The notes under the pieces were generated by a model that worked only from the letters and a program-made list of their open reading frames with translations, searched no databases and was not told where the DNA came from. A stretch of DNA of 64,000 bases from NCBI RefSeq assembly GCF_042660705.1, contig NZ_JBHSUQ010000001.1; one strand, 5' to 3'. The DNA comes from Undibacterium_A arcticum (GTDB lineage Bacteria > Pseudomonadota > Gammaproteobacteria > Burkholderiales > Burkholderiaceae_D). The position numbers and the translations under genes were made by a program. Below are positions 36,618-51,216 of this stretch, one piece after another (within the stretch, counting starts at the first letter, position 1; every line of letters begins with the position of its first letter).

Positions 36618-37531
36618 TATTTCATTCTCCCGTCCATGATTTGCAGGAACACGTCTTCCAGATCGGCTTGCTGCAGCTGCATCTCTTCGATCGTCGCGCC
36701 GCTCTCACGCACCCGCGCCAGGATCGGTTCGACCTCGGCATAGTCGTTGATGCGCAAGGTGTATTTATTGCCCGACTGCAGCTCCTGCGGATGCGACACC
36801 AGCGGCTTCAGTTGCTCCGGCAGCGTGGCGCCGGCCAGTTGCAGCACCAGCTGCGAGCCCGAAATGCGCTTGATCAGCGCCGCCATCGTGTCGAGCGCTA
36901 CCACCTGGCCATTTTTCAGCATCGCGACGCGATTGCACAGCGCCTGCGCCTCTTCCAGATAGTGTGTGGTCAGCACAATGGTGTGCCCTTCGCGATTGAG
37001 CCGCGCGATGAACTTCCACAGCGTCTGCCGCAGTTCGACGTCGACGCCAGCAGTCGGCTCATCGAGCACGATCACCGGCGGCTTGTGTACCAGCGCCTGC
37101 GCCACCAGCACGCGCCGCTTCATGCCGCCCGACAGCGCGCGCATATTGGTATCGGCCTTGTTGGTCAGGTCGAGGTTGTGCATCACCTCGTCGATCCAGC
37201 CGTCGTTGCCGGACAGGCCGAAGTAACCGGACTGCAGGCGCAAGGTCTCGCGCACCGTGAAGAACGGATCGAACACCAGCTCTTGCGGCACCACGCCCAG
37301 CATCTGGCGCGCCTGACGGAAGTCGCGGACCACGTCATGGCCATGGACGCTGACGCTGCCGGCATCGGCGCGGTTCAGGCCGGCGATGATCGAGATCAAG
37401 GTGGTCTTGCCGGCGCCGTTCGGGCCCAGCAAGCCGAAAAACTCGCCCTGCTCGATCGACAGCGATACGCCGCCTAGCGCCTTGAGCGACTTGTAGCTTT
37501 TTTCGACATTGCTGATCTGAATGGCTGTCAT
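36617..37531 (-). CDS. ABC transporter ATP-binding protein
   Basis: A 304-residue ATPase with Walker A GPNGAGKT (36-43), signature LSGGMKRR, and Walker B VIVLDEPTAGVD. It follows the drug/polysaccharide-exporter pattern of ATPases that pair with ABC-2 permeases. It precedes its permease and follows mlaB after a 198-base gap. Confidence 0.93.
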   Translation of the reverse strand: MTAIQISNVEKSYKSLKALGGVSLSIEQGEFFGLLGPNGAGKTTLISIIAGLNRADAGSVSVHGHDVVRDFRQARQMLGVVPQELVFDPFFTVRETLRLQSGYFGLSGNDGWIDEVMHNLDLTNKADTNMRALSGGMKRRVLVAQALVHKPPVIVLDEPTAGVDVELRQTLWKFIARLNREGHTIVLTTHYLEEAQALCNRVAMLKNGQVVALDTMAALIKRISGSQLVLQLAGATLPEQLKPLVSHPQELQSGNKYTLRINDYAEVEPILARVRESGATIEEMQLQQADLEDVFLQIMDGRMK

Positions 37532-37729
37532 GCTGTTGATCTAGGTTGTAGAGCCGGGTACGCGGTTCGGGGCTCGCTGCTGGCAGCGTGCCGATTCGGG
37601 GCACCGATGCCGCACTGCGTCGCGTTGAGCGCCCGCCGGCCGGCGAAAACCTTTGATTATATGGGAATTCCGGTCGATTGACCGGCACGGCCCGGGATTG
37701 AAACTACGACGGAATCGTGGGAGGCAGGG

Positions 37730-38022
37730 TCAATGGTGCCGGTGGTCGACGTGGTCGACACGGGTTGCTGGGTGCAGCAACTCGGTCACACCGTACAGCT
37801 GCGCCAGGCTTTGCAGATTGACGGGCAGGTTGCTGAAGACCAGCGCGGTGCCACGCGCCAGCGCGGCCCGCTGCCATGCCAGGAGTGTGGCGACGGCAGC
37901 CGAATCGACCGCGCTCACGGCAGCCAGATCAAACTGCGTCTGGCCGCTTGCGATGGCGCCAAGGCCCTCTGCCAGCGCCGTTTGGCATTCGCGAAGATCA
38001 GGGTTGTACTCGGTTTGAACAT
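37730..38022 (-). CDS. mlaB: STAS-domain protein MlaB, frame break
   Basis: A small STAS protein. The second part is clear (SAVDSAAVATLLAWQRAALA, ending in a His-rich tail). The start MFKPSTTLIFANAK is at 38020-38022. The frames join if one A is added to the run at 37981-37983, giving AKTALAEGLGAIASGQTQFD. MlaB stabilises the MlaFE lipid transporter in the cytosol. The break is probably an artefact. Confidence 0.82.
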
Positions 38023-38065
38023 GTGGATCAACGATACCGGAGATTAATTTTAAGCGCCGTATGAA

Positions 38066-38731
38066 TCAGGACGCCTTCTCAACTTTAGCAGCGGTGCCGG
38101 CAGCCAGCTTCTTGTTCTTTTCCGCCAGCACCTTGATCAGTCCATCGACGCCGGACTTGCCGATTTCCGCTGCAAAATTGCCTTTATAGGTCTCGACCAA
38201 CCATGCGCCGAGCACGTTGATGTCATAGATTTTCCAGCCGGAAGGCAGTTTTTCGAGGCGATAACTGAGCTGGATCGGCTCGCCGCGCGGCTGCATCACT
38301 TGCGAACGCACTTCGACCTCGTTGTCCGCCGCAGTGCCGCGCATCGGTTTGAATTCCAGTTGCTGGTCCTTGACCTGCGCCAGCGCGCCGGAATACGTAT
38401 AGACCAGCAGGGTGCGAAATTCATTGGCCAACTGGGTTTGTTGCTCCGGCGTGGCCTGACGCCAGAAACGGCCGGCCGCCAACGCCGTCATGCGCTTAAA
38501 ATCAACATACGGCAATATTTTGGCTTCGACCAGATCGAGAATGCGGCGCTGGTTGCCGGCCTGGATATCCTTGTCGGCCTTGGCGGTGTTTAATACTTCG
38601 AGGCTGATACGCTTGACTAGCACATCCGGCGCTTCGACCGCGGCCTGGTCGGTCTGCGCCATCGCGGAACCGGCGAACGCCAGACTGGCGGCACTCAGCG
38701 CTATGGCAAACAGTTGTTTGAGTTTATTCAT
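38066..38731 (-). CDS. mlaC: Phospholipid-binding periplasmic protein MlaC
   Basis: A 221-residue protein with a signal peptide (MNKLKQLFAIALSAASLAFA, cleavage near SAMA-QT) and the MlaC/Tol-Ttg2 domain (YVDFKRMTALAAGRFWRQAT; YRLEKLPSGWKIYDINVLGA). It carries phospholipids across the periplasm between MlaA in the outer membrane and MlaFEDB in the inner membrane. Confidence 0.94.
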   Translation of the reverse strand: MNKLKQLFAIALSAASLAFAGSAMAQTDQAAVEAPDVLVKRISLEVLNTAKADKDIQAGNQRRILDLVEAKILPYVDFKRMTALAAGRFWRQATPEQQTQLANEFRTLLVYTYSGALAQVKDQQLEFKPMRGTAADNEVEVRSQVMQPRGEPIQLSYRLEKLPSGWKIYDINVLGAWLVETYKGNFAAEIGKSGVDGLIKVLAEKNKKLAAGTAAKVEKAS

Positions 38732-38757
38732 ATTGTTCTTTCGGTAGTCGATCGAGG

Positions 38758-39780
38758 TTACAGGTCACTTGATGGCTTGGCTTCTACCATTAGCGTTTGA
38801 TCGGTAGTAACGGATGACGCCGGCAACACAACCGGCGGTTGTCGTACCTGCCGTTCCCGCCCGGAAACTTGCTCCTGTCCATCTTTCTTGACGGCAGCAT
38901 CGGCCGGTTTGGCTGGGGTGACGGATTCGACGCCTGATCGGCCGCGAGGTTCCGTCGCAGCCGCAGTTGCACGTGCAGTTGCCGCCGCGGCTTCCGATGC
39001 CGCTGCGGAAGTTTCTGCCGCTTCCGCTTCCTGCTGGGTATACGCCGAGTCATCGTCCTGGCTGTCGTGGTTCAGGCTCGATTTGTCCTTCGGTGCGGAT
39101 TCGCCGTCATAGATCTGGTTGGCGCGGCGCTGCAAAAACGCATCACGCACAAATTCATATTTGTCCAGCGCAGCTTCTTCGATCAGGCTCGACGCATCCA
39201 GCACTGCGGCGCGCTTGTCGACCAGGCGCAGCACGGTGCCGACATTGCGCCAGCGCACCGGCGTCTTGTAGCCCCAGGGATCGCCCTTGAAATCGAGCGG
39301 GAATGCCAGGCTGTCGCGCAAGGTGAACGAGCCGAAAATGGGCAGCACCACGTAAGGACCGCCTTTGACGCCCCATTTGCCGAGCGTCTGGCCGAAGTCT
39401 TCCTTGTGCTTGGCCATGCCCGCTTCCGAGCCGATGTCGAGCACGCCGCCTAGACCGAGCGTGCTGTTGACAGCCACCCGCATCATGTCCGACAGGCCGT
39501 CCGCCATCTTGCCCTGCAGCATGTTGTTGACCATGGTCCAGACGTCAGCCAGATTACCGAAGAAATTGCCGACGCCAGTCTGCACGAAGCCCGGCACCAC
39601 CTTGCTATAGATGGTCGCGGCCGGCTTGAACGCCACCTTGTCGACCGCGTCATTGAAGCCAAACATGGCGCGGTTGAAACCCTCGAACGGATCCTTGGGG
39701 TTGGTCGCGGTGGCGCATCCCGACAGTGTGGTTACTGCGAGTAAGGCCGCCAGTGCGCCGGAGCGCATGTGCGTTTTCAT
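38758..39780 (-). CDS. mlaA: Outer-membrane lipoprotein MlaA (VacJ) with long tail
   Basis: A 340-residue lipoprotein with lipobox LSGC (Cys22) and the VacJ domain (DPFEGFNRAMFGFNDAVD; GKWGVKGGPYVVLPIFGSFT). It removes mislocalised phospholipids from the outer leaflet. From about residue 240 it carries an Ala/Thr/Glu-rich, low-complexity extension that the E. coli protein lacks. Its start overlaps the mlaD stop by four bases. Confidence 0.93.
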   Translation of the reverse strand: MKTHMRSGALAALLAVTTLSGCATATNPKDPFEGFNRAMFGFNDAVDKVAFKPAATIYSKVVPGFVQTGVGNFFGNLADVWTMVNNMLQGKMADGLSDMMRVAVNSTLGLGGVLDIGSEAGMAKHKEDFGQTLGKWGVKGGPYVVLPIFGSFTLRDSLAFPLDFKGDPWGYKTPVRWRNVGTVLRLVDKRAAVLDASSLIEEAALDKYEFVRDAFLQRRANQIYDGESAPKDKSSLNHDSQDDDSAYTQQEAEAAETSAAASEAAAATARATAAATEPRGRSGVESVTPAKPADAAVKKDGQEQVSGRERQVRQPPVVLPASSVTTDQTLMVEAKPSSDL

Positions 39781-40247
39781 TTACTGTCCTTTCCGTCGGC
39801 CGCTTTGCTATAGAGGAACTGACTGATCAGGTTCTCCAGCACGATGGCCGATTGGGTCATGCTTATTTTGTCGCCGGTCACCAGATTCTTGGTGTCGCCG
39901 CCCGGCTCCAGTCCGATGTATTGCTCGCCCAACAAGCCTGCGGTCAGAATCTTGACCGAGCTGTCCTTGGGAAAATGATAGCGCTGATCGAGGCTGATCG
40001 TCACCAGCGCCTGAAAAGCCTTGTCGTCGAAGGTGATGTCGCCGACCCGCCCGACCACCACGCCGGCGCTCTTGACCGGCGCACGCGGCTTGAGGCCGCC
40101 GATGTTGTCGAATTTGGCGACCACCGAATAATTCTTTTGGAACGACAGCGAACTCATGTTGCCCGCCTTCAGCGCCAGGAACATCAGTGCCGCCGCTCCC
40201 AGCAGCACAAACAGGCCGACCCATAGATCCAGTGATTTTCTTTGCAT
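39777..40247 (-). CDS. mlaD: MCE-domain lipid transporter subunit MlaD
   Basis: 156 residues starting MQRKSLDLWVGLFVLLGAAA, a single membrane anchor, then the MCE domain (KFDNIGGLKPRAPVKSAGVV; LTAGLLGEQYIGLEPGG). It forms the periplasmic hexamer of the Mla complex. The palindromic element at 40291-40463 lies directly upstream, between it and mlaE. Confidence 0.94.
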   Translation of the reverse strand: MQRKSLDLWVGLFVLLGAAALMFLALKAGNMSSLSFQKNYSVVAKFDNIGGLKPRAPVKSAGVVVGRVGDITFDDKAFQALVTISLDQRYHFPKDSSVKILTAGLLGEQYIGLEPGGDTKNLVTGDKISMTQSAIVLENLISQFLYSKAADGKDSK

Positions 40248-40290
40248 AGTGACACCTAAAAATTGGGGTGAATCCGCTCTTTTCAAGCTC

Positions 40291-40463
40291 GGAGTCTGTC
40301 GAAGTTACGGAATCGAAGCGAAAAATTATCTGACCCAGGACAGATTTTGCCGGATTTGCCGCGTCAATAGCGCGCTAAATAGCGAGCCATTGCGCAAAAA
40401 TCCGGTGACACTGTACCGATCAGAGACTTTAACAGCCGATTCTCCGTAAGTCCGGCAGACTCC
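40291..40463. mobile_element. Palindromic MITE-like element, copy 2
   Basis: A 173-base relative of the element at 3026-3201, with ends ggagtctgtcgaagttacgg and ccgtaagtccggcagactcc. It is self-complementary over most of its length (around gcgctaaatagcgagc). It sits inside the mla operon, between mlaE and mlaD. Its strong hairpin could slow RNA polymerase, be cut by RNase III, or change the ratio of mlaFE to mlaDACB. Confidence 0.7.
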
Positions 40464-40565
40464 TGGAGTCGAAATTGCAGGGAGTATTGCCATAAATACC
40501 CCGTTCTCCGCACAGATTTAAACGGGGTTTAAAAATACAAGCCCCAGTATCTGCGCAGTCAAATA

Positions 40566-41347
40566 TTATTGATTAAACATTAACGCGGTCAGCAGGAAGT
40601 CCAGCCACAGCACCGCCAGCGATGCGATCACCACCGTGCGGGTAGTCGCGCGCGCCACGCCTTCCGGCGTCGGCTGTGCCTCATACCCTTGGAACAACGC
40701 AATGAAGGTGACGGCAATGCCGAACAGCACGCTCTTGATGACGCCGTTCGCAATGTCTTTCCAGATATCGACGCCGGCCTGCATCTGCGACCAGAATGCG
40801 CCTTCGTCGACGCCGATCAGCAACACCCCACCACGTAACCGCCGAAGATACCGACCGCACTGAAAATCGCCGCCAACACCGGCATCGCGATCACGCCGGC
40901 CCAGAAACGCGGCGCAATCACGCGCTGCAGCGGGTTGACTGCCATCATCTCCATCGCCGCCAGTTGTTCGCCCGCCTTCATCAACCCGATCTCGGCGGTC
41001 AGCGAGGTACCGGCGCGCCCCGCGAACAGCAGCGCGGTGACCACCGGCCCCAGTTCCCGCGTCAATGACAGCGCGACCAGCAAACCCAGTGCTTGCTCCG
41101 AGCCGTACTTATTGAGTGTATAAAAACCCTGCAAGCCCAGCACGAAGCCAACGAACAGCCCCGATACCGCGATGATCACCAGCGAATAATTGCCAATGAA
41201 ATGAATCTGGTCGGTGATCAGGCGCGGCCGCCGCCACAATCCGCCCGACGCGCGCAGCAGCGCGAAAAAGGCGTTGGCCGCGAAACCGACGCCGCTGATG
41301 AGTTCGCGCACCCAGCGCCCGAGCGCCTCGATCCAGTTCAGTATCAT
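40566..41347 (-). CDS. mlaE: Mla transporter permease MlaE, frame break
   Basis: An MlaE/DUF140 permease of about 260 residues. The first part (MILNWIEALGRWVRELISGV to GIFGGYVVG) and the second part (VLLIGVDEGAFWSQMQAGVD to the C-terminus) join if one G is added at CCCC 40826-40829. The core motif GPVVTALLFAGRAGTSLTAE is present. It forms the inner-membrane channel of the phospholipid transporter. Its start overlaps mlaF by four bases. Confidence 0.92.
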
Positions 41348-42147
41348 GTCGGCGCTCCCAGACCCAGATCCTGGGCCAGCGACTTGCCGGGATAATGGAA
41401 TGGCACCGGGCCGTCGGCCTCCGCGTGCACGAACTGTTTTACATAAGGGTCGCTCGACGTCAGCATCTCGGCCGGCGTGCCCTCTGCGACGATCTTTCCC
41501 TGCGACAGGAAATATACATAGTCGGCGATCAAGAACGACTCATGCACGTCGTGCGACACCAGGATCGACGTCGAGCCCAGCGCCTGGTTCAGGTTGCGTA
41601 TCAGGTTGGCGGTCACGCCCATCGAAATCGGATCCAGGCCGGCGAACGGTTCGTCATACATGATCAGAGCCGGATCGAGCGCAATCGCCCGTGCCAGCGC
41701 GACCCGCCGCGCCATGCCGCCGGAAATCTCCGACGGCTTCAATTGCGCCGCGTTGCGCAGTCCGACCGCCTGCAGCTTCATCAGTACTAAATCGTGCAGC
41801 AATTCTTCCGGCAAATCGGTATGTTCCCGCAACGGGAAAGCGACGTTCTCGAATACGGTCAGGTCGGTAAACAAGGCGCCATGCTGGAACAGCATGCCCA
41901 TCTTGCGCCGTAGCAGATACAGCGCCTTGGTCTCTTGTGGATGGACGGTCTGGCCGTCCACCTGGATCTGCCCCGACTGCGACCGCAACTGACCGCCGAT
42001 CAGGCGCAAGATCGTGGTCTTGCCGGAACCGGAGCCGCCCATCACGGCGACCACCTTGCCGCGCGGGAAATCCATCCGGAGTCCCGTCAGGATCGGGCGG
42101 TCTCCATAAGCAAAGTGTAGATCGCGGATTTCGACGAGATTAGGCAC
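41344..42147 (-). CDS. mlaF: Mla transporter ATPase MlaF
   Basis: A 267-residue ABC ATPase with Walker A GGSGSGKTT (37-45), signature SGGMARR, and Walker B LIMYDEPFAGLDP. It powers retrograde phospholipid transport with MlaE, MlaD and MlaB. It is the first recognised gene of the long minus-strand block. Confidence 0.94.
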   Translation of the reverse strand: MPNLVEIRDLHFAYGDRPILTGLRMDFPRGKVVAVMGGSGSGKTTILRLIGGQLRSQSGQIQVDGQTVHPQETKALYLLRRKMGMLFQHGALFTDLTVFENVAFPLREHTDLPEELLHDLVLMKLQAVGLRNAAQLKPSEISGGMARRVALARAIALDPALIMYDEPFAGLDPISMGVTANLIRNLNQALGSTSILVSHDVHESFLIADYVYFLSQGKIVAEGTPAEMLTSSDPYVKQFVHAEADGPVPFHYPGKSLAQDLGLGAPT

Positions 42148-42264
42148 GGCGTTGGGTCATTGTTGCGATGCCGTATTGTAGTGCAGAAACGGGACTCCTC
42201 GCTCGTGACAGCCCGGATTCGCCCTGTGCCATGCGGCGCAAATGAGACATTACTGAACCGTGCG

Positions 42265-42390
42265 TCAGATATTGTCGACCGGTTTCCAGATCGTCTCAGT
42301 GCGCGGCCACAGCCAGAAATCGAGCGCGACCGTACTAAATAATGTAAGGATGAAACAAAGATGCGATGGTATTTCATTGCCCGCAATCAT
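42265..42390 (-). CDS. Candidate 41-residue membrane microprotein upstream of mlaF
   Basis: A short frame MIAGNEIPSHLCFILTLFST, continuing VALDFWLWPRTETIWKPVDN I. AGGGGAAAC lies directly before the ATG, giving good ribosome-site spacing. It has one hydrophobic segment with a Trp-rich border. It is on the same strand as mlaF, 117 bases upstream of it. No family is recognised; the combination of ribosome site, membrane-like segment and position is suggestive only. Confidence 0.35.
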   Translation of the reverse strand: MIAGNEIPSHLCFILTLFSTVALDFWLWPRTETIWKPVDNI

Positions 42391-42596
42391 TGTTTCCCCT
42401 ACTCAAATTTTTAAAAATCACGTTAGTTATTCAAACTGCAACTGGCGCTGAATTTTGCAATCCCGACAAACGGACTTTTGTGGGCCAATCACGCAACCCC
42501 GCATAGTGGGCTGAATAGTTACAGATCACGCTCGATTACCACTTGGAACGACCTTGTCCGCCGCGCCGCGGGATCACCGTCTGGATCGGTGTCCAT

Positions 42597-42637
42597 AAAA
42601 AAACCGCCCGGTCTCGCGATCGGGCGGCGTTTTTTTA
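42597..42637 (-). terminator. Terminator for gltBD
   Basis: AAAAAACCGCCCG...CGGGCGGCGTTTTTT is a strong GC stem with A and T runs on both sides, so it can work in either direction. It lies downstream of gltD and of the displaced gltD end. Confidence 0.8.
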
Positions 42638-42652
42638 GCAGCACGCATGCTC

Positions 42653-42724
42653 AACGCGGCAGCGTCGACGCTCCCATCAGGAATTCATCGACTGCACGAG
42701 CGCACTGGCGGCCCTCGCGGACGT
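42653..42724 (-). pseudogene. Displaced 3' end of gltD
   Basis: Reading the minus strand gives VREGRQCARAVDEFLMGAS, then TLPR and a stop, nearly the same 23 residues as the end of gltD (42807-42878). At DNA level there are several differences, nearly all synonymous third-position changes, and the stop codon differs (TGA here, TAG in gltD). The first codon differs (Val/Ile). This is a diverged homologue of the gene end, not a fresh copy. Confidence 0.75.
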
Positions 42725-42806
42725 GAGCCGGATCAGCCGGACAGGCCTGCGCCTGTCCGGCCCGGCGAGCGCTGCGCCGGCTTGCAAGCCGGTGCCGGGC
42801 GATCCG
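42725..42806. repeat. REP-like palindromes between the two gltD ends
   Basis: Two inverted repeats, GCCGGACAGG-N6-CCTGTCCGGC (about 42737-42762) and GCGCCGGCTTGCAAGCCGGTGC (about 42774-42795), in a GC-rich spacer. They resemble REP-type extragenic palindromes. Confidence 0.6.
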
Positions 42807-44270
<1,464 letters not shown>

Positions 44271-44614
44271 GTTTTACTCACATTCCTGGCAAATTAAATA
44301 TTCGTTGCTGCCGTTGCCTGCAACGGTCTTTTGTGCTGCATCGGCGTCAAGGCCTGCGACCGGCTCCTTCCCCCTATGAGGGGGAAGGTTGGGATGGGGG
44401 TGCGGCGCTCGATTGCGCAGTGCAGCCAGTTTGACCGCACTACCCCCACTTGCAGTGCGCGTATCCGCTTGCAAGTGGATACCGCTGCTCAGGCAGGAGG
44501 CATGCCTCCTGAATTCCCTGCTCCGCCCCTAACCCTCCCCCTGCAAGGGGGTGGGAACGAGTCCGCCGTTATTTGGACCGTCCGACGCCTATCGTCGGTG
44601 CCGACATACCGTCA
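44271..44614. other. gltB-gltD spacer with palindromes
   Basis: A 344-base gap inside the gltBD operon. It contains the palindromes ccttccccctatgagggggaagg (44366-44388; arms are complementary) and ccctccccctgcaagggggt (44533-44552). These are common GC-rich intergenic hairpins in Burkholderiales. I see no gene. The hairpins might attenuate or stabilise the message between the two subunits. Confidence 0.5.
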
Positions 44615-49312
<4,698 letters not shown>

Positions 49313-49507
49313 TGCTTTGATGAGTTTGAAGTTGGAGAATAGTGCAGTGCAGCAGCAAGTTCAACAACAATAAATAGGGTCGGAGTCAATTTAAAATATT
49401 TTAAATTTAATTATTAGTTAATTGGGGACATAGTAAATAAAGAAGACTGCCCGTTGGCACGGCGCAGCCTACGCACATGATCATTGTGACGCCCCTCGAC
49501 ATTGTCG

Positions 49508-49630
49508 CTACCCTGCTTCGGTCGCCCGCAGATCCTGCGGTCGCCTCCGTTGGAGGGCTTCATTTTGTTCGGGCAACCACTCTCTTGCCGCCGACTCCGT
49601 GTTGAACACCTCGATGGTAAACGCGCACTT
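49508..49630 (-). pseudogene. Remnant of a MbcA/ParS/Xre-type antitoxin
   Basis: One frame reads FTIEVFNTESAAREWL, then PEQNEALQRRRPQDLRATEAG and a stop. This matches the pattern of the C-terminal toxin-binding domain of Xre/MbcA/ParS antitoxins (VFG.E..A..WL..PN.ALGGR.PL.LL.TEAG). The N-terminal part and any partner RES-type toxin are missing. It lies in the 580-base spacer upstream of gltB, and is probably the residue of a lost toxin-antitoxin locus. The rest of the spacer has no recognised gene. Confidence 0.45.
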
Positions 49631-49891
49631 TGAGCCGGACCACTCATGACCTGATCACTCGCAAGCGTACCAATTACAAGCTTGTGAGAGCGACGAAATC
49701 GCGAGTTATTTGCCATTTGACGAGTTGCCCCAGATATAATCCGAGATGCTCGCCGGGGGCTTCCGATCTCATTTCCCTAACCGGATGCAAGGAGGTGCGG
49801 CATCGTGTCGCATTACTTTGGCACAGGAATTTCTCTGTCCTTCCAAGACAAAAAAAAAGAAATGAACGATGAACGCCAGATCAGGAAAACC

Positions 49892-50830
49892 ATGAAGCAC
49901 AAGCTCATCGGCAGTTGCATTGTTGCGGCGCTCATCCAGGCACTATGCGTGGCCCCCTCCCACGCCCACGGTTTCGTCGGCAAGCGCTTCTTCCCCGCCA
50001 CCATCGCGATCGACGATCCGTTTGTGGCCGATGAACTGAGCTTCGTGGCCGGGCACCGCAAGCTCCCGCCGGAAGACAACGGCGGCGGCGATGAAGCGGG
50101 TCTGCCCGCTGGCAATCCGGGGATTCATGCCACGACGTTTTCCACCGAACTCAGCAAGCGGATCACGCCAGACTTTGGCATCTCGCTCAGCGCCACCTAT
50201 CAGCGCGTCAGGCCGAGCGATGAAACTACCGCCCAGCACGGCTTCGACAACCTGGGGCTGGGGTTCAAGTACCAACTGATCAAGAATGCCGAGCATGAGG
50301 GGATCCTGTCGCTCGGGCTCGATGCCGACCTGGGCGGCACCGGCAGCAGCCGTGTCGGCGCCGAATCGTTTTCCACCATTTCTCCCGCGCTGTTCTATGG
50401 CAAGGGCTTCGGCGACCTGCCGGAAGGCGCGAAATATCTGCGGCCGCTGGCGATCACCGGGATTTTGTCGCCGGAACTGCCGACGCGGCGCTCGGAACCC
50501 GATAGACTGAACTGGGGGTTTACGGTGCAGTACAGCCTGCAATATCTTCAATCCACCGTAAAAGACGTGGGGCTGGGCGCGCCGTTCGACCGCATGATCG
50601 CGCTGATCGAAGTCCCGGTGAAGACCTGCCTCAACCAGGATTGTGCCGGTCAGACCACCGGCACCGTGAATCCGGGCTTCATGTGGGTTGGCAAGTACGC
50701 GCAGGTCGGCGTGGAAGCGGTGATCCCGCTGAACCAGCGCTCGGGTCGCGACATCGGCGGGTTGATTCAACTGCATCTATTCCTGGACGATATGTTTCCC
50801 AAGAGCTTCGGGCAACCGCTGTTCCATTGA
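49892..50830 (+). CDS. Putative outer-membrane transporter-like protein of a copper cluster
   Basis: About 312 residues starting MKHKLIGSCIVAALIQALCV, with AGGA upstream. The signal peptide probably ends SHA-HGFVGKRFFPATI, so the mature protein would begin with His. Beta-rich, amphipathic strands and a C-terminal Phe-containing end suggest a small outer-membrane beta-barrel; similar proteins are often named simply transporter. It is five bases before copC and clearly in one operon with copC-copD. A TATAAT at 49735 could be its -10 box. No substrate can be read from the sequence. Confidence 0.6.
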   Translation: MKHKLIGSCIVAALIQALCVAPSHAHGFVGKRFFPATIAIDDPFVADELSFVAGHRKLPPEDNGGGDEAGLPAGNPGIHATTFSTELSKRITPDFGISLSATYQRVRPSDETTAQHGFDNLGLGFKYQLIKNAEHEGILSLGLDADLGGTGSSRVGAESFSTISPALFYGKGFGDLPEGAKYLRPLAITGILSPELPTRRSEPDRLNWGFTVQYSLQYLQSTVKDVGLGAPFDRMIALIEVPVKTCLNQDCAGQTTGTVNPGFMWVGKYAQVGVEAVIPLNQRSGRDIGGLIQLHLFLDDMFPKSFGQPLFH

Positions 50831-50835
50831 TCCGC

Positions 50836-51210
50836 ATGAAGCACAGACCGATGCGCACCTGCCTGGCCGCTGCCGCTCTTGGGGGGTTGCTATGGGCCCA
50901 GCAGGTTTTGGCGCACACCTTTCCCGAGCGGGCGGAACCCCGGGTCGGGGCCGTCATCGACAGTTCCCCCAGCCAGGTTCGGATCTGGTTCGATGGGCAG
51001 ATTGAACCCGCATTCAGCACCTTGCGCGTACTCGATGGCCAGGGGCGACAGGTCAATCAAGAAGCCGGACAAGTCGATCCCGCGCAGCCGCGCTTGCTTG
51101 AGGCGCGTCTGCCGCCGCTGAGTCCCGGCGCCTACCATGTTTTCTGGCGGGTGATCGCGCGCGACGGGCACGTCACCGAGGGCGACTACGTTTTTACGGT
51201 GAGGCGATAG
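50836..51210 (+). CDS. copC: Periplasmic copper-binding protein CopC
   Basis: A 124-residue CopC. The signal peptide is cleaved before His27 (VLA-HTFPERAEPRVGAVID). The N-terminal His, Asp110 and His112 (ARDGHVTEG) form the classical Cu(II) site. The Met-rich Cu(I) loop of some CopC proteins is not present. It binds Cu(II) in the periplasm for delivery to CopD or other partners. It starts five bases after the outer-membrane protein. Confidence 0.9.
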   Translation: MKHRPMRTCLAAAALGGLLWAQQVLAHTFPERAEPRVGAVIDSSPSQVRIWFDGQIEPAFSTLRVLDGQGRQVNQEAGQVDPAQPRLLEARLPPLSPGAYHVFWRVIARDGHVTEGDYVFTVRR

Positions 51211-51216
51211 CCCGCC

